The notes below the pieces were generated by a model. The model was not told the DNA's origin and did not search any database. It saw nothing but the letters and a program-made list of their open reading frames with translations. Shown here one piece after another: positions 26,080 through 38,842 of a stretch of 64,000 nucleotides of DNA. Position 1 is the stretch's first letter, and every line of letters begins with the position of its first letter. Where the stretch lies: the NCBI GenBank assembly GCA_027422505.1, contig JAPQWV010000001.1, positions 558,001-622,000 of the forward strand, in the 5' to 3' direction. This stretch comes from Craterostigma plantagineum (lineage: Eukaryota; Streptophyta; Magnoliopsida; Lamiales; Linderniaceae). A program made the translations under genes and the position numbers.

Positions 26080-26887
26080 ACTAAATTTGTAAGCTAATGG
26101 ATTGTTTGCAGCATCTGGGGATGGAAGACCACCGCAATAAGAAGTGAAAGACTTCATTCTTCCACCGCGTCCGTGAGCTGCATCGATCATCTCCATTGCC
26201 AGCATATGGTCTATCGTAAGAAAATAATACTCAAGTTTGTTCTTATTATCACACGTAGCTCATCAAAAAGAATGCTAATGATTAACATATAAAAAGACGT
26301 ACCGATTCCAGGATCCAACCCCATTTCACAAAATCGTAACGCCAGAAACTTTCGCCTCTTCGTCAAACTTGAACATGGAATCGCCGACGTAGCTAACGGT
26401 GACCAAGTGTTTCTTTGACTGCACATAGTATCGTGTTTTTCAAAAGAAAGCATGCGAAGAAAGCTACTAACATGGAAATGGGATAGAGTAAGCTACAAGA
26501 AGGCCTAATATATAAGATCGTTTTGTACCTCGAGACAGGCCATGGCTATGGTACTGTGGCAATTAGGAGGTAGTAAACTGATGCCAACCTCGACTTAAAA
26601 TGCGAGAAAGGACGAACATATTAGTCATTGTTTTTTCGATTCTTGAAAATCCTTGAAGATATATACTGAAAAAGCTATTTCGTGATCCATAACATCACCT
26701 TCGAAACATATTTGCTGAGGTCGTCCTTGTGCGCAAGCTCGATCGCCTTTGCGTTTGGAATGCCTTCAGTAACCTGAAGTTATATTACGCGTCCCATTTG
26801 AGAACATAGACACGTGATTTAACAAATAAGTGAGTCTACAAAAACTTTAGCAGAGACCTCTTTTGCAACTTTTATGTACACAGAAGC
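26080..26887 (-). pseudogene. Captured LKR/SDH fragment, copy 2
   Basis: This corresponds to 7310-8117, with the same five exon pieces ([65 protein letters not shown]) and the same frameshift before MGLDPGI. Because the lesion is shared, it is older than the duplication. Apart from that shift the pieces carry no internal stops, which suggests fairly recent capture. Confidence 0.72.
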
Positions 26888-27260
26888 CTGAAATGTTATC
26901 ATCATACCATTAGAAGCCCGAGTGTGATAAAATAAATCAATAACAGGAAAGAAAAGAAAGGCTCGTAAAATATTTTTTACCAGCATCGAATATTCATATT
27001 TTCTGGCTTTGGAGGTGTTACGGTTTCGTTGAGGTCTCTGTGATACGAAGAGGAAGAAATATATAAACTAAAACCGATTAAATCAGATGAAGTTATGATA
27101 AGCTCAACATACTCTGTATCAGATATTATTGCAAGACTGTTGAGCTTCTTTTTGCAATTTAAGATGATTTAATGCTCAACCAAAATCGAGAAAAATGAAA
27201 TTAAATCACTCCTAGCACGCCACGTCAGCATTCAAAGCAGCTCAACAGTCAAATACGCCT

Positions 27261-27568
27261 GGGTAACCACAATGGTGGTTTATATGTGTGTTGCTTATTT
27301 GGCACTTTATATGACACACCACCATTGTGGATGTGTCATGAGTATGACACTGTGTCATATTTATGACACTGTGTTATAGAATATTAAAATATTATGAGGA
27401 GAGAGAATGAGGGAGAAAAAAATATTTATTTATAGTTGTGGGTCCGTGTTATAGTGGTGTTATTATTGTGGAAAAAGTAGAATAAAAGTGTTATAGAATA
27501 AAATATAGGAAAATATAGAGAAAAGATGATGTGGAAGTATTATGGGTGTGTTATTATTGTGGACACCC
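27261..27568. mobile_element. Possible MITE, copy 2
   Basis: Copy of 8491-8796 with the same imperfect terminal inverted repeats (GGGTAACCACAATGG and GGGTGTCCACAATAAT). No target duplication was seen, so the assignment stays weak. Confidence 0.33.
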
Positions 27569-27815
27569 TAATTTGGACAAAAAAGAATTACAAAAATAAT
27601 TAAAAATATATTTTATTGCCACATGTCATCACAATAGGGTCCCTATCCAACTTTTATAGTATATAGATTTAAGTATTTGCAAAGGAAAAGGAAAAAGGAA
27701 AACGATTATTACCTTGCTCGCTCGTTGACTTTCGGTCAACCTTCGTCGTCCCCACTCCACCACAAACGCACAGTAAGTCAGTAACAGAGCACATTGAGAC
27801 GGCCGACGTAGTTCG

Positions 27816-29041
27816 ATGGAACCCACGCGCGAGCTCCTCGTACTGGGCCCACTAGCCGTGTTCAGAACCCACGTGGCCGAGTTCTCGTCTAGATTCAAGC
27901 TCATCAAGCCGTGGGAATCCCAAATCCCTCTGACGCAGTTCCTCACGGCTGAGGCCCGTAATGTACAGGCCGCACTCATCTCCGGCGTGCCTCCGTTCAC
28001 CTCCGCCGTTATCGGAGCTCTCCCGTCGCTCAGGATGGTGGTCACCACCAGCGCCGGCCTCAACCACATCGACCTCGACGAGTGCCGGCGCCGAGGCGTG
28101 GCGGTGGCGAATACTCCGGGGATTTTCTCCAGCGACGTGGCGGATCTCGCCGTGGGGATGTTGATCGACTTGTTGAGGAGAATACGAGGTGGGAATGGAT
28201 TTGTCAAGAGTGGGGAGTGGTCGAAGCTTGGTGGACACTATCCTCTTGGGCGTAAGGTACATCAGTTTTCCAGTCGAAGGAGGTCTGCTTTCTTTTATGT
28301 ATATGTTAACAGATTCACTGCGAGCCAACAATTGTTAGAAATTGCCCCTTCTCCGAACCGAGTTGAGAATATGTCGATTTACAGATGGGTTCAATTGATC
28401 TGTTTCGTGCCCCAGAAAGCCAGAAACAATAATTTTGAAGAACTAATATGCTTCAAGATCATATGCTTTTTTTTCATAATGATGTATTATCTTAGTTAGG
28501 ATGCAAACGAATTGGGATCGTCGGGCTTGGAAGCATCGGCGTAAAGATTGCAAAAAGGCTCGAAGCATTTGGCTGTCAAGTATCGTACCACACCAAAACT
28601 GAGAAACAATCAGTTCCATACACATCTTATCCTAACATCATCGAACTGGCTTCTGCTTCAGATGTTCTTGTAATCTCTTGTGCCTTAAACGAGCAGACAC
28701 GTCACATGATCAACAGGGACGTCCTTCTAGCACTGGGAAGAAGAGGAGTTATCGTGAACATAGCTCGTGGAGCTGTAATAGATGAAAAGGAACTGATACT
28801 CTGTTTGCAGAACAATGAAATTGCAGGAGCTGGGCTTGATGTGTATGAAAACGAACCAAATGTTCCCAAGGAGTTTTACGAGCTTGACAATGTGGTTCTG
28901 TCGCCTCATGCTGCTGTGTTCACCGGTGAATCGTTCGATGATTTGTTTGAACTTGTGTGTGGGAACTTTGAGGCTTTTTTCAAGAACAAGCCTTTGCTTA
29001 GTCAAGTTTTTGAAGAGTCTAGTCGTGTGAACGTCGTTTGA
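27816..29041 (+). CDS. D-2-hydroxyacid dehydrogenase gene B (HPR/HPPR-like), copy 2
   Basis: Exons 27816-28256 and 28496-29041 encode the same 328-residue protein as 9045-10270, with VGLGSIG, NIARGAVIDE, YENEP and LSPHAAV all present. It is the only protein-coding gene wholly inside the duplicated unit that is open in both copies. Function as for copy 1: an NAD(P)H-dependent reductase of hydroxypyruvate, glyoxylate or hydroxyphenylpyruvate type. Confidence 0.86.
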
Positions 29042-30039
29042 ACCCTGATAGTTGTACACGGCATACACTTCCTTGATTGTACGACAAAAAGATGCTTTGA
29101 AAGTGAAATGCAATTTCAAGTTGGTTGACAAAGTTAGCAAGTTCTTTCTTACAGCTCCTTGTTTCATTGTAGTCTATCCTATAATTGTGTCTCTTGAAGC
29201 ATTGGTATGTATCTACCTCACTTGGGCAGAGACAATAATTCCCAATCAAACAGCACAAGTTACTACGTCAATCATCTGCTGAATATCAATGGCTGAAGTT
29301 GACTTGACACCAAATAGAGCAATTGTTCTCTGGTGAGATAAGCCCTTTGACTCTCATCCTATGTAATCTGAGTCACAACTCACATATATCCTAGAGAATG
29401 TTTACATCAATCGAATTCTTTTTACTGTTCCACAAATGGAGGTATCTTGTTTATCAACACTGGTAAAGGAAGTCAGTCACTTTCCGAGACTTCAAGCGAG
29501 CTTTTTGGCCTGACCCTTGTTATCAATGGAAGATGCCTTGCATTCAACTCCAAGTAAGAGGAAATGCTTGTGGACTAAGAATTTTCAGCTTCTCTGTAAG
29601 TCCTAGCTAGAACTTAACCAGACATAGACAGCTGTAACTTGATTGATCTCCTGATAAGCGGCGTGTATCTAGTACCAGATTGGTACGATTGTTGATCGAG
29701 TTTGAACGAACTTTCTAAATGAGGTTTCGAAAAGCTTATGTAAGAATTCTCGTTTTAACACATGCTGAGGGACTTGCATGCTTTCGATGTCGTTTTCTCG
29801 AGATTCTACTATCCCCAATAATCTGCCTTGTAGATCTTTCTTCTAAGATATTGTCAATGAGCCTTCACTAAATGACTGAATAGTGAAGCTAAAGCATGCT
29901 GATAAGAAGTCTTACTATGAATGGAAATAGCTTGTTGCTTCTCCTCTGCAATACCTTCAAGTTTCTTTCTATTTAAGTGTGATTGTGTGGTTGAAATCAT
30001 GCAAAAATTATCTCACTGGTCCCATAACCCAACCAAAAA
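29042..30039. other. Intergenic region between HPR-B and subtilase, copy 2
   Basis: Counterpart of 10271-11265. No gene, RNA or transposon end could be supported. The only differences from copy 1 noted are small indels, such as an extra CT near 29328. Confidence 0.4.
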
Positions 30040-33000
30040 ATGTCGAGGAGATTCAATGATAATAAGCATCTCTTGCAGTGTCTCGTACTTCTCCTCGCCT
30101 TTGCAGCTGTTATAGCAGATAAGGTGAGTAACTCAATATCACTTCCATTGCCCTGCAGCTAATTTGTTTCATTTGTTCTGATTACATCTTTTTCTTTCAG
30201 GACTTTTACATAGCTTTTCTCAAAGACCACCACCGAGCAAACGTGAGATCAATGCTTGAGACCCATCTTGACGTCCTTACGTCCATCAAGGAAAGGTTGC
30301 TTTTGAAATTTTCAATATAATAAAACTCTGAGGCACAAAAGTGATGCGAATAATCCTGTATTTTTTCATGCAGTGAAGAAGATGCTTCAGATTCCCTTGT
30401 CTATAGCTACACCAAGATCTTCAATGCTTTCGCAGCAAAACTTTCTGAAGATGAAGCCGAAACATTATCAAGTCGTAACATATCAAATACATATCTGTCG
30501 AATGTTCTTACACGAAATTTCTCGATCATAACCCGTGAAAGAATTTTCAGACATGGACGAAGTGCTGTTCGTCTTCAAGAACTGCTACCACAAACTTCAC
30601 ACCACGAAATCATGGGAATTCATCGGACTCTCGCCGAGCTCGAAAAGGAACCTGAAAGTCGAGAGCAACATTATCGTCGGTCTGCTCGACACTGGTAATA
30701 AGAAATAACTTAAAGCATATTAAGTACCATCATTTTATTGCACGAAGAATCCTCTCCTTTCGTCAGGAATAACTCCGAAGTCAGAGAGCTTCAAAGACCA
30801 CGGCCTCGGCCCTCCGCCCAAAAAATGGAAAGGCAACTGCAGCCATTCCGCCAATTTCACAGGGTGCAACAAGTAAGGATTCTATTTTTTTTCTGTTTTT
30901 TCCTTCGCACGAGAAAACAATTACTACAACCTCGAAAAGGGTATCTAACGTTTGCTCCTTTTTCCGCCCAAAAAAAAAAAAGCAAACTCATCGGCGCGAA
31001 ATACTTCAAGCTCGACAAGCTAAACGACCCCTACGACGTGCTATCCCCGGTCGACACTAATGGGCACGGGACCCACACGTCCTCGACCCTCGCAGGGAGC
31101 CTCGTGCCCAACGCCAGCCTCTTCGGGCTCGGGAATGGGACGGCCCGAGGCGCAGTGCCGTCGGCCCGAGTCGCGGCGTACAAGGTTTGCTGGGCGAGCA
31201 CGGGCTGTGCTGACATGGACATACTCGCGGGCTTCGAAGCTGCGATAAACGACGGCGTGGACTTAATATCCATATCGGTCGGCGGGCTTATGGGGAACTA
31301 CACGGTCGACTCGATAGCCGTGGGCTCGTTCCATGCTATGAGGAGGGGGGTTTTGACCGTGGCCTCTGCTGGGAACGACGGGCCAAGGATTGGAACCGTT
31401 GCGAACCACGCGCCTTGGATTTTGACCGTCGGGGCTAGCGGGATTGACCGACAGTTTAGGAGCAAGGTCGTGCTTGGGAGTGGAGAGGTTTTTTCGGTGA
31501 GTCTTTTTTCGTTCTCTTAGGGATCATTCGGTAAGCGGAATTTGATGCTGAAAAGAAAAGGAAGAGTGCTACAGTACGGTTACACGAAAGCGTAACGCAC
31601 AATGGTTCGATGCGTACCGTTACACTTTTCCTTTTCTTTTTTCGCATATAATTCAGCATACCAAACGCGCCCTTAATCTCCTGTGCAAGTGGGCCTTTGG
31701 TATGCCGTGTGTGAAGACACGACGGAGAACTAAGTTAGCGCACTGAACAGTTTTGCTCTGCGTGTGGATTGTTGTACCTTCGCACGTCTCCTTATTATCT
31801 TTCCTAACCGGTTTGCGCGTGCCAAACGAGCCCTAACCATGTGAAAAATTGTGTTGTTAGGGAGTTGGGATTAGTGCATTCGATCCATCGAAGAAGTCGT
31901 ATCCTCTCGCTAGGGGGTTCGACGTGGCCAAGAACGCAGATACTAAGGATGAATCGCGGTAATAGAACCATCTATCCTCTTTCGATGCTCGAATTCGTAG
32001 TACTTGAGATGACCTTTTTCGTTGGTAAAAAAAGGTTTTGTCTGGAGAACTCAATGGATCCCGAGAAAGTGAAGGGAAAGCTCGTCTACTGCAAACTAGG
32101 TTCGTGGGGCGTCGACTCGGTCGTTAAGGGCCTCGGTGGCGTAGGAACCGTAATAGAGAGCGATCAGTCTCTCGACGCTGCGCAAATCTTCATGGCTCCC
32201 GCGACTATGGTCAACGACACGTACGGGAAGAAAATCAACGACTATATTCGTTCGACGAAGTGAGACGCTCGTCTAATTTTAGTTTTTTTTCGAGTCGTAA
32301 AATTTCATGTAATCTCTAAATACCCGCAGATCGCCGTCTGGCTTGATATACAAGTCCGAAGAATTCAAAATCCCGGCCCCATTCGTCGCGTCGTTTTCTT
32401 CGAGGGGACCAAATCCTGGATCCCGACACCTTCTCAAGGTACTAGAAATAAACCACGGTTCTCATTTTTTACCAAACCTTGTCACTAACTGTTGAACAAA
32501 TTCGAACAAAACAGCCCGATATTACAGCTCCTGGGATCGATATTCTAGCATCGTACACCCCTTTGAAGTCACTAACAGGACTAAAAGGCGATACCCAATA
32601 CTCGAAATTCACGATGATGTCTGGCACGTCAATGGCGTGTCCCCACGTGGCCGGGATTGCGGCCTATGTGAAATCGTTTCAACCCAGTTGGTCGCCAGCT
32701 GCTATAAAATCCGCCATAATGACTACTGGTAATGACTGTAGGCTTATATTCATTTTTCTTTTCGGGAAAAAATTATGCCTGAACTTTCCTCTTTTTGCTG
32801 AATGACCACTTAACCTAAAAGCGTAAGCTTGGTGGGAGTGTATTATTTCTCAATTTATATTATTTCCAACACGCCCAATTACGTTCAGGCTGATTTCTTC
32901 TTACTAGCCTTTGATGGGTAATTTTTATTTAATGGGTGGTCGTGAGGATCTGTACCGATGACATCCAAGTCTGAGCTCTTATACCACGTTAAACGACTAC

Positions 33001-33759
33001 CTCACCTAAAAGGTTAAGGTTGAAGGGAGTATATCATAATTTAAATTTATATTGTATCCAAAAGTTTTGCAGCTCTGAAATATTTGTTGACTCTTTCGAA
33101 ATCTCTGTTCAAATTGCATGCATCCTGAGATTCCAACGTCCACATCATAAAAAACGACCCAAGGCTTTTTTAATTTTTCTTCTTTTCTTTTTTTGTTTTT
33201 TCGTGCAGCGAAACCGATGAAATCCGCGCACAAGGAATTCGCGTACGGCTCGGGACATCTCAACCCTACCAGAGCGATCAGCCCTGGACTAATCTACGAC
33301 GCAGACGACACCTCATACGTACGATTCTTATGCAACGAAGGCTACGCTGAATCCTCCATCGCCATACTACTCGCGGGCGGGCCCACCGTAAACTGCTCGA
33401 AGCTACTACTCGTTCCTTCGGGCGAAGATGCGATAAACTATCCGACCATACAGCTGTCGTTAAAGAGCGATCGAGGGCCCACGGTGGCCGTATTTCGTCG
33501 CACGGTCACCAACGTGGGCCCGCCCGCCTCGGCTTATAATGTCAGCGTTAGGGCTCCTTCGGGCGCTGAGATAGTAGTGAAGCCTAAGACTTTAGCGTTT
33601 TCTCGGGCCATGGAGAGGCGTAGCTTCGAGGTTGTTGTGAGGGCCAAGCCCATCGGGCCCGATAGGCTCGTCGTTTCGGGCTCGCTGACGTGGCGGGGCG
33701 CTGGTGGTAATAGCGTGAGGAGTGCCGTGGTTGTGTATAATCCATATTGGTCGGGTTGA
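30040..33759 (+). CDS. Subtilisin-like serine protease, SBT4.14/XSP1-like (intact copy)
   Basis: Eleven exons (30040-30123, 30201-30295, 30374-30471, 30551-30694, 30767-30872, 30983-31496, 31861-31958, 32035-32259, 32330-32438, 32515-32728, 33209-33759) give 745 residues, typical for plant subtilases. A signal peptide (about residues 1-26) is followed by an I9 propeptide ([13 protein letters not shown]). The catalytic Asp is in IIVGLLDTG, the His in [10 protein letters not shown] and the oxyanion Asn in ASAGNDGP. The protease-associated region follows, then the catalytic Ser in [11 protein letters not shown] and a C-terminal fibronectin III-like domain with [11 protein letters not shown]. Segments such as TKSWEFIGL and [12 protein letters not shown] resemble SBT4.14 (xylem serine proteinase 1). 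The product should be secreted and act in the cell wall, where substrates are mostly unknown. All exon phases fit, so the gene looks functional. Confidence 0.9.
31520..31672. mobile_element. Tourist-like MITE in subtilase intron 6, copy 2
   Basis: 153 bp between TTA duplications (31517-31519 and 31673-31675), the same as 12744-12896. It sits inside the intron away from both splice sites, so it should not disturb the protein. Confidence 0.6.
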
Positions 33760-36545
33760 TTTTATTTTGTATTTGTTGTTAAATCAATTTCCGTGTTATT
33801 TTTTTTTATTTATTTTGTTCCCTTTTATGTGTGTTAGATTTTGAAAATTTTAGCTGACTTGAAATATATATGATATTTGGAACTATCGCAGTCGAAATTA
33901 TGGTACTAATGATAAGATCCTTGGTGATCTCATGATGTCAGAAGAATCTGCAGAATTTTGAAATGTATACAGTAGAACTAACATATATCTCGAGCGGACA
34001 AGATTCAATTCAAACTTCAACGGTCCGAATCACTGTCTCGTGTTAGCCACATGGGTTTTTTCTTTTTTTTTCTTTCATTTTTTTTGTTTTTCTTTTTAAA
34101 TAAGGAAAAAATGACAATAATAATCCAACCTATCAGTTCTCCGCTCAAAATAAACCCAACTATCAATTATTTCTGAATAATCCTAACTATATAGCGAGTC
34201 TTTCGAAATTGCACCCATGTCACCTAGAACTTGCTTAGCAGGTATTTCTTATATTAATTACTTATATATATATATATTTAAAACGAAATTTCAAATAAAA
34301 TTAGTAAAATAATTTTTTCTTTTCATCTTTTTAAGGAGAACTTCACGTTGATAATCTCACCAATTGATTTTGTCCGCCCGAAATAAACCCAACTACGAAT
34401 CATTTCGAAATAATCTCAACTAAAAGTTAGTAATATAATTTTTTTTTATAATGAAAAAATATAATATAACAATACAAGCAAAAAAATAATTTTTACAAAC
34501 AGTCGGAAAAAAATGAAATAGCATTAAAATCTTATTTTAGAGTCACAAAAAAATTTAAAACTAATGTTACTCAGATATTTTCACTAGTACAAAACGCTAT
34601 ATTTTTTGCGCCGCGTTTTGCGCTAAAATGCGATATGGGGCACTACAAAACGCGCTATTTTACGTTTTTTAAAACAATTCGCTCGTCTCACTTGATACAT
34701 GTTGCATGTACATTTATGCATTTGTTTTATTACAATTACATATATATTTTAAAACTGATAATTTTAATTAAAATAAAATGTTACCATGTGAATTTTCGGT
34801 ACGTATTTATTTTTCTTCAAATATTATAAATCAAATAAAAATTAGACTAATCGTCACTTTGGCCGCCATTAATTAATATGTAACTAAAACTCAAATGATA
34901 GTTAAAAAACAAAAAATTTATTTTACTAATTTTATTTTGAAAAATTATCGTCACTTGATACATGTTGCAGGTACATATACATTTTTTATTATAACTACAT
35001 ATATATATTTGAACCTGATACTTTTAATTAAAATAAAATGTTTTCAAATACTGTGAATTTTTTTATGTATTTATTTTTCTTCAGATACTATAAATCAATC
35101 TAAATAATAAAACTTAGACTAATCGCACTTTGACCGCCATTAATTAATACGTAACAAAAACTCAAATGATATTTAAAATATAAAAAATCTGATTTTACTA
35201 ATTTTATTTTGAAAAATTATCGTAAAGATATATAGGTAATAAAATAAAAAAAAATTACCTGCTAAACAAGTTTCAAGTGTCATTGGTGCAATTTCGGAAG
35301 ACTCACTATATATTAGGATTATTCTGAAATAATTGATAGTTGGGTTTATTTTGAGCGGAAAACTGAAAGGTTGGATTATTATTGTCAATTTTTCTAAATA
35401 AATGAAGTAATGGTGTTGCTGTTAAGTGAATTATTGGAGATTTATTGAGTTACTATATTGGATGCAAATGGATATTGTAATAGTGACTGTAGAGTAGACC
35501 GGAGATTATAGCAAGTGCGTGACAGCTTTCCTTTCTTTTTATTTTGTGTTTTATTTATTTAATTTAAGACCACTGAGTAGACAAGTCTTCTGTTTTAAAT
35601 CTCTTGGCATTTTGAAGCTGCTCTGCTCATCGTGTCCAAATACAGAGCCTACTTGTCTGAAAAGCGAATACAACGACGTACAATTTGTTACTCACATGTT
35701 CACTGTAAGAGAGAAAGCTACTTTTTTCTAGGCCTTTCTTGATTTTCTTCGCCTCTCCTCACCCCACATCATACATTACTTATTGAAAGCAAAACCTTGT
35801 AATAATTGCAATCCAAGAGCAGCACGCATTGTTTGTTGGATACTGTTTCTTGAAGCCCTGCAAAGAGGTAGGTATATCAAACCTAGTTTCTGGGCTCGAA
35901 TTTCTTGGCCGTACAATGGCTGCTTAAAAGAATTGCCTTTTCTTTCTTGACAAAAGCTCAAGGCAGCTTCTTTTATTACAGCTAATATGATATTTTGTCA
36001 TGCCTCATTGCTCTTCTATGATCCTTTTCAACTGTTGGGTGACTTGTTTGATAGGCAAACGAGATGATCGATTTTTAATTTCAAGGTTTTTGATTTGACT
36101 TTATAGTTAGACTTCTTTTCATGTCTGCAAGTGGAGATGGGAACTTTGTCTCTCTATCTTCTCTTCAAAGCAAAGTCTTTTCCTTACCTATGATTGTGTA
36201 TATATACACATCCTTTGCAAAGACTTTGTGGGCCTTCAATTATCAAAACAATCTGCGAAAATCTTTAATGATCCAAGAACAGATTTCATTACCACAGATT
36301 GAAAGCTAAAGGTACCTTCTTTCATCAGTGATCATTGAAGTTCACAAGTGTGTGCATGTGCGTGCGTGTTTTTTTGTAGGAAGTTCGGCAATGAACTGTC
36401 TGTTTTCGTACTTCACTGTAATAAACCTTCTTGTTTGTTTTCTTTTGTTCTGTAATAATATCTGAGTAATACTCGACAAATATCTTGATTTTCTTATGTT
36501 CTTTCGCCTTTTCTCTTCTTTATTTCAGCTCTAGCAATTCGAATC
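33760..36545. other. Subtilase to ARM gene interval
   Basis: This 2.8-kb AT-rich interval has no supportable gene. It contains the subtilase 3' flank, the foldback element at 34104-35394, and the ARM gene upstream region. A TTTATTTCAG just before the ARM start codon looks like the end of a 5' UTR intron. Most of the interval (to 36545) falls within the block deleted from copy 1. Confidence 0.5.
34104..35394. mobile_element. Foldback transposon with about 165-bp inverted repeats
   Basis: The left arm (from 34104, with caataataatccaacc) and the reverse complement of the right arm (to 35394) match for about 165 bp, through segments such as ccaactatcaattatttc and ttagcaggta. A 7-bp TAAATAA flanks both ends (34097-34103 and 35395-35401), consistent with a target duplication. 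The interior holds two direct repeats of about 262 bp, starting cacttgatacatgttgca at 34689 and 34951, and a CACTAGTACAAAACGC sequence at 34582 that resembles a CACTA-element end. There is no transposase reading frame, so it is non-autonomous. It lies in the 4-kb block that copy 1 lacks. Confidence 0.65.
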
Positions 36546-38208
36546 ATGGTCGAAAGCTCCGAAAACATCGTTACTGCCGAAGAATGGCTAACTTTCGCAA
36601 AAGGACTCGTCCCGAAAGCACTCGAAAGAGCAAAGGATGTTAAAGTCTTCCCAAACAAGTGGAAGGCAATAACTTCGAAGCTATCCCAAATCCCATCAAG
36701 ATTATCAGACTTATCAACCCACCCTTTCTTCGCCAAGAACGCTCTTTGCAAAGAGCAGCTCCAATCAGTCTCCAAGACCCTGCAAGAATCCATCGATGTA
36801 GCAGATTCGTGTCTGAACGACAAGTACGAGGGAAAGCTCAAAATGCAGAGCGAAATCGATGCCCTCATAGGAAAGTTAGACCTAAATCTCCGCGACTGTC
36901 GCCTATTGATTCGAACGGGCGTGCTGGGCGACGTAACTTCTCTACCATCGACTGTTTCTAATGTATCATCAGACGATCAGATTCGTGTTAGTGTAAGAGA
37001 ATTGCTCGCTAGGCTTCAAATAGGCCACTTAGAGGCCAAGCACATGGCTCTTGAGAAGCTCGTTGGACTAATGGAGGGAGACGAAAAGAACGTTCTTGGC
37101 TCTATCGAAAGGAGCAATATCGCAGCTTTGGTTCGATTGCTAACTGCCACTTCTCCTCGAATCCAAGAGAAGGCCATAATCGTAATCTCCACCCTTTCGG
37201 AGTCTGGAAACTTCCAGAACTTTCTAGTGGAAGAAGGCATCGTTCCTCCTATCCTTAGACTAGTTGAGTGTGGCAGTGCCTTATGCAAAGAAAAAGCTGT
37301 TATTTCCTTACAGAGGCTGTCCAAATCAGTCGATGCTTCTAAAGCCATAGTCAAGCTTGATGGGATAAAGAGGCTAGTCGAAGTATGCCAAGCGCATGAT
37401 TCTATTACACAATCTGCTTCTGCTTGTACCTTGAAGAACATCTCTGCTGTGCCCGAACTAAGACGTGGCTTCGAAGAAGAAGAAGGTACCGTTCGAGCGA
37501 TAATCTCTCTTCTCAGGCATGGGATTTTAATGGGATCGAAGGAGTCTGCGTCAGAATGCTTGCAGAACTTGACTTCAGACAACGATTCGCTCAAGAAATT
37601 AGTTATATCGCAGGGAGGAGTAACCGCTTTAGCAGCTTACATAGACTCCGTTCGCCCTCAAGAATCTGCAGTCGGGGCATTGAGAAACATAGTCAAGCAA
37701 GTTCCCTCAGATGTAATAACTTCGAACAATTCCTATACTGGCGAGAGTTATCCAAAAGGGTTCTTTAAAGTCGAGGCAAAGAGCGACGGAAGCAATCTGC
37801 ACAATCTGCGATTCGAACGAAATGAAGGGATTGGCTGGCGAACTTGGGATCATTCCTATTCTTGTGGACGAGTTAGAGGCGAAGGACAATGGTGTAAGAG
37901 AATCTGCCGTCAGGGCGGTGCTGAGTTTGACGAGCGTTCCTCAGAACTTAAGAGAGGTGAAGAAGATCGATAAGAGCGTGCCTAACTTGGTGGCATTGCT
38001 TGATTCGAACCCTCAGAATACGGGCAAGAAGTACGCTGTTCCTTGTCTTCTGATGCTTAGTTCGAGCAACAAGTGCAAGAAGATGATGGTTTCTTACGGG
38101 GCGATTGGGTATTTGAAGAAGTTGAGTGACATGGAAGTTGCTGGGGCGAATAAGCTGCTTGAGGTTCTGCAGAGGAGTACGTTTAGGAGCTTCTTTAGTA
38201 TGAAGTAA
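36546..38208 (+). CDS. ARM-repeat protein with two apparent single-base frameshifts
   Basis: Single-exon gene beginning MVESSENIVTAEEWLTFAKG. It has an N-terminal helical region (about 1-130), then armadillo repeats such as NIAALVRLLTATSPRIQEKA and SGNFQNFLVEEGIVPPILRL, and a C-terminal end RSTFRSFFSMK. The first 400 or so residues read in one frame. Near 37725-37740 the frame breaks, and the ARM homology resumes at NEMKGLAGELGIIPILV in another frame. The length (1663 nt) would be a multiple of three if two bases were missing, giving about 554 residues, the size of the Arabidopsis At2g45720-type family as I recall it. Both copies of the duplication share these lesions. The family is uncharacterised; ARM repeats bind proteins. 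Whether the gene is functional depends on those bases. Confidence 0.75.
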
Positions 38209-38842
38209 ACTGTGTGGTATCTCATGTCCTCCTAAAAGTTGCACCACCTTTTTCTTTCATCTTAGTTCTTTGTAATAAGATGAGCGCTCACTCATCTGTG
38301 TAAAATTGCAAGACATATTTAACAGTTGGTAATGAAACCTTCGATCTTCGGTGAATTGTCAGCCGTTGGATCAAACGGTCGTTGTTAAACCTTCGTGCGG
38401 CTGATGTTTGAAGCTTATCTGGTAAACAACTGCATGTAAAATTGCAGAAAATCCTCTTCATAAAATTGCAGAAAATAAAAATAAGAGGACCAAACAAACA
38501 CGCCTTTTCATTATCTTCCCCGCCACCGTTCAGTTATATGTAAAAGAAAGAACGGAGATAAACATTTCTCTGATTATTAGCTGCGACCTTCAAGAACAAG
38601 CAAGAACCCAGGTGACCATCTCCAACCCCATGCTTAAATATTTTAATCTTTTCAAGAAAAAAAAAAATCGAATCTTTTTTTGGCTTGCTGTTACTATGAT
38701 GTATCCTCTGTTCCTCCATCTTCTCGTCCAGTTTCTAGCAATTCAGTTAACAGGGTTTTCCGTGAGTTCGCTTGGTTGAGATATGGGTTCGATAATTTTA
38801 AGGTTAATCTTCGATTCTTCATTAAGGTTGTCTTGTTAGGAG
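38209..38842 (+). other. ARM gene 3' flank and PEX11 upstream region, copy 2
   Basis: Counterpart of 15393-16024. AT-rich, no gene. It includes a doubled aaaattgcagaaaat and an A tract near 38660. The PEX11 start at 38843 is preceded by ttaggag and by stops in frame. Confidence 0.4.

Larger units (their letters stand above)
24228..27667 (-). mobile_element. Non-autonomous Helitron, copy 2
   Basis: Same element as 5460-8896: minus-strand TC at 27667, CTAG at 24231-24228, and the CCCCGTGC hairpin 6 nt inside. It was inserted before the duplication because both copies share ends and insertion site. Its internal differences from copy 1 are only single-base indels. Confidence 0.75.
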
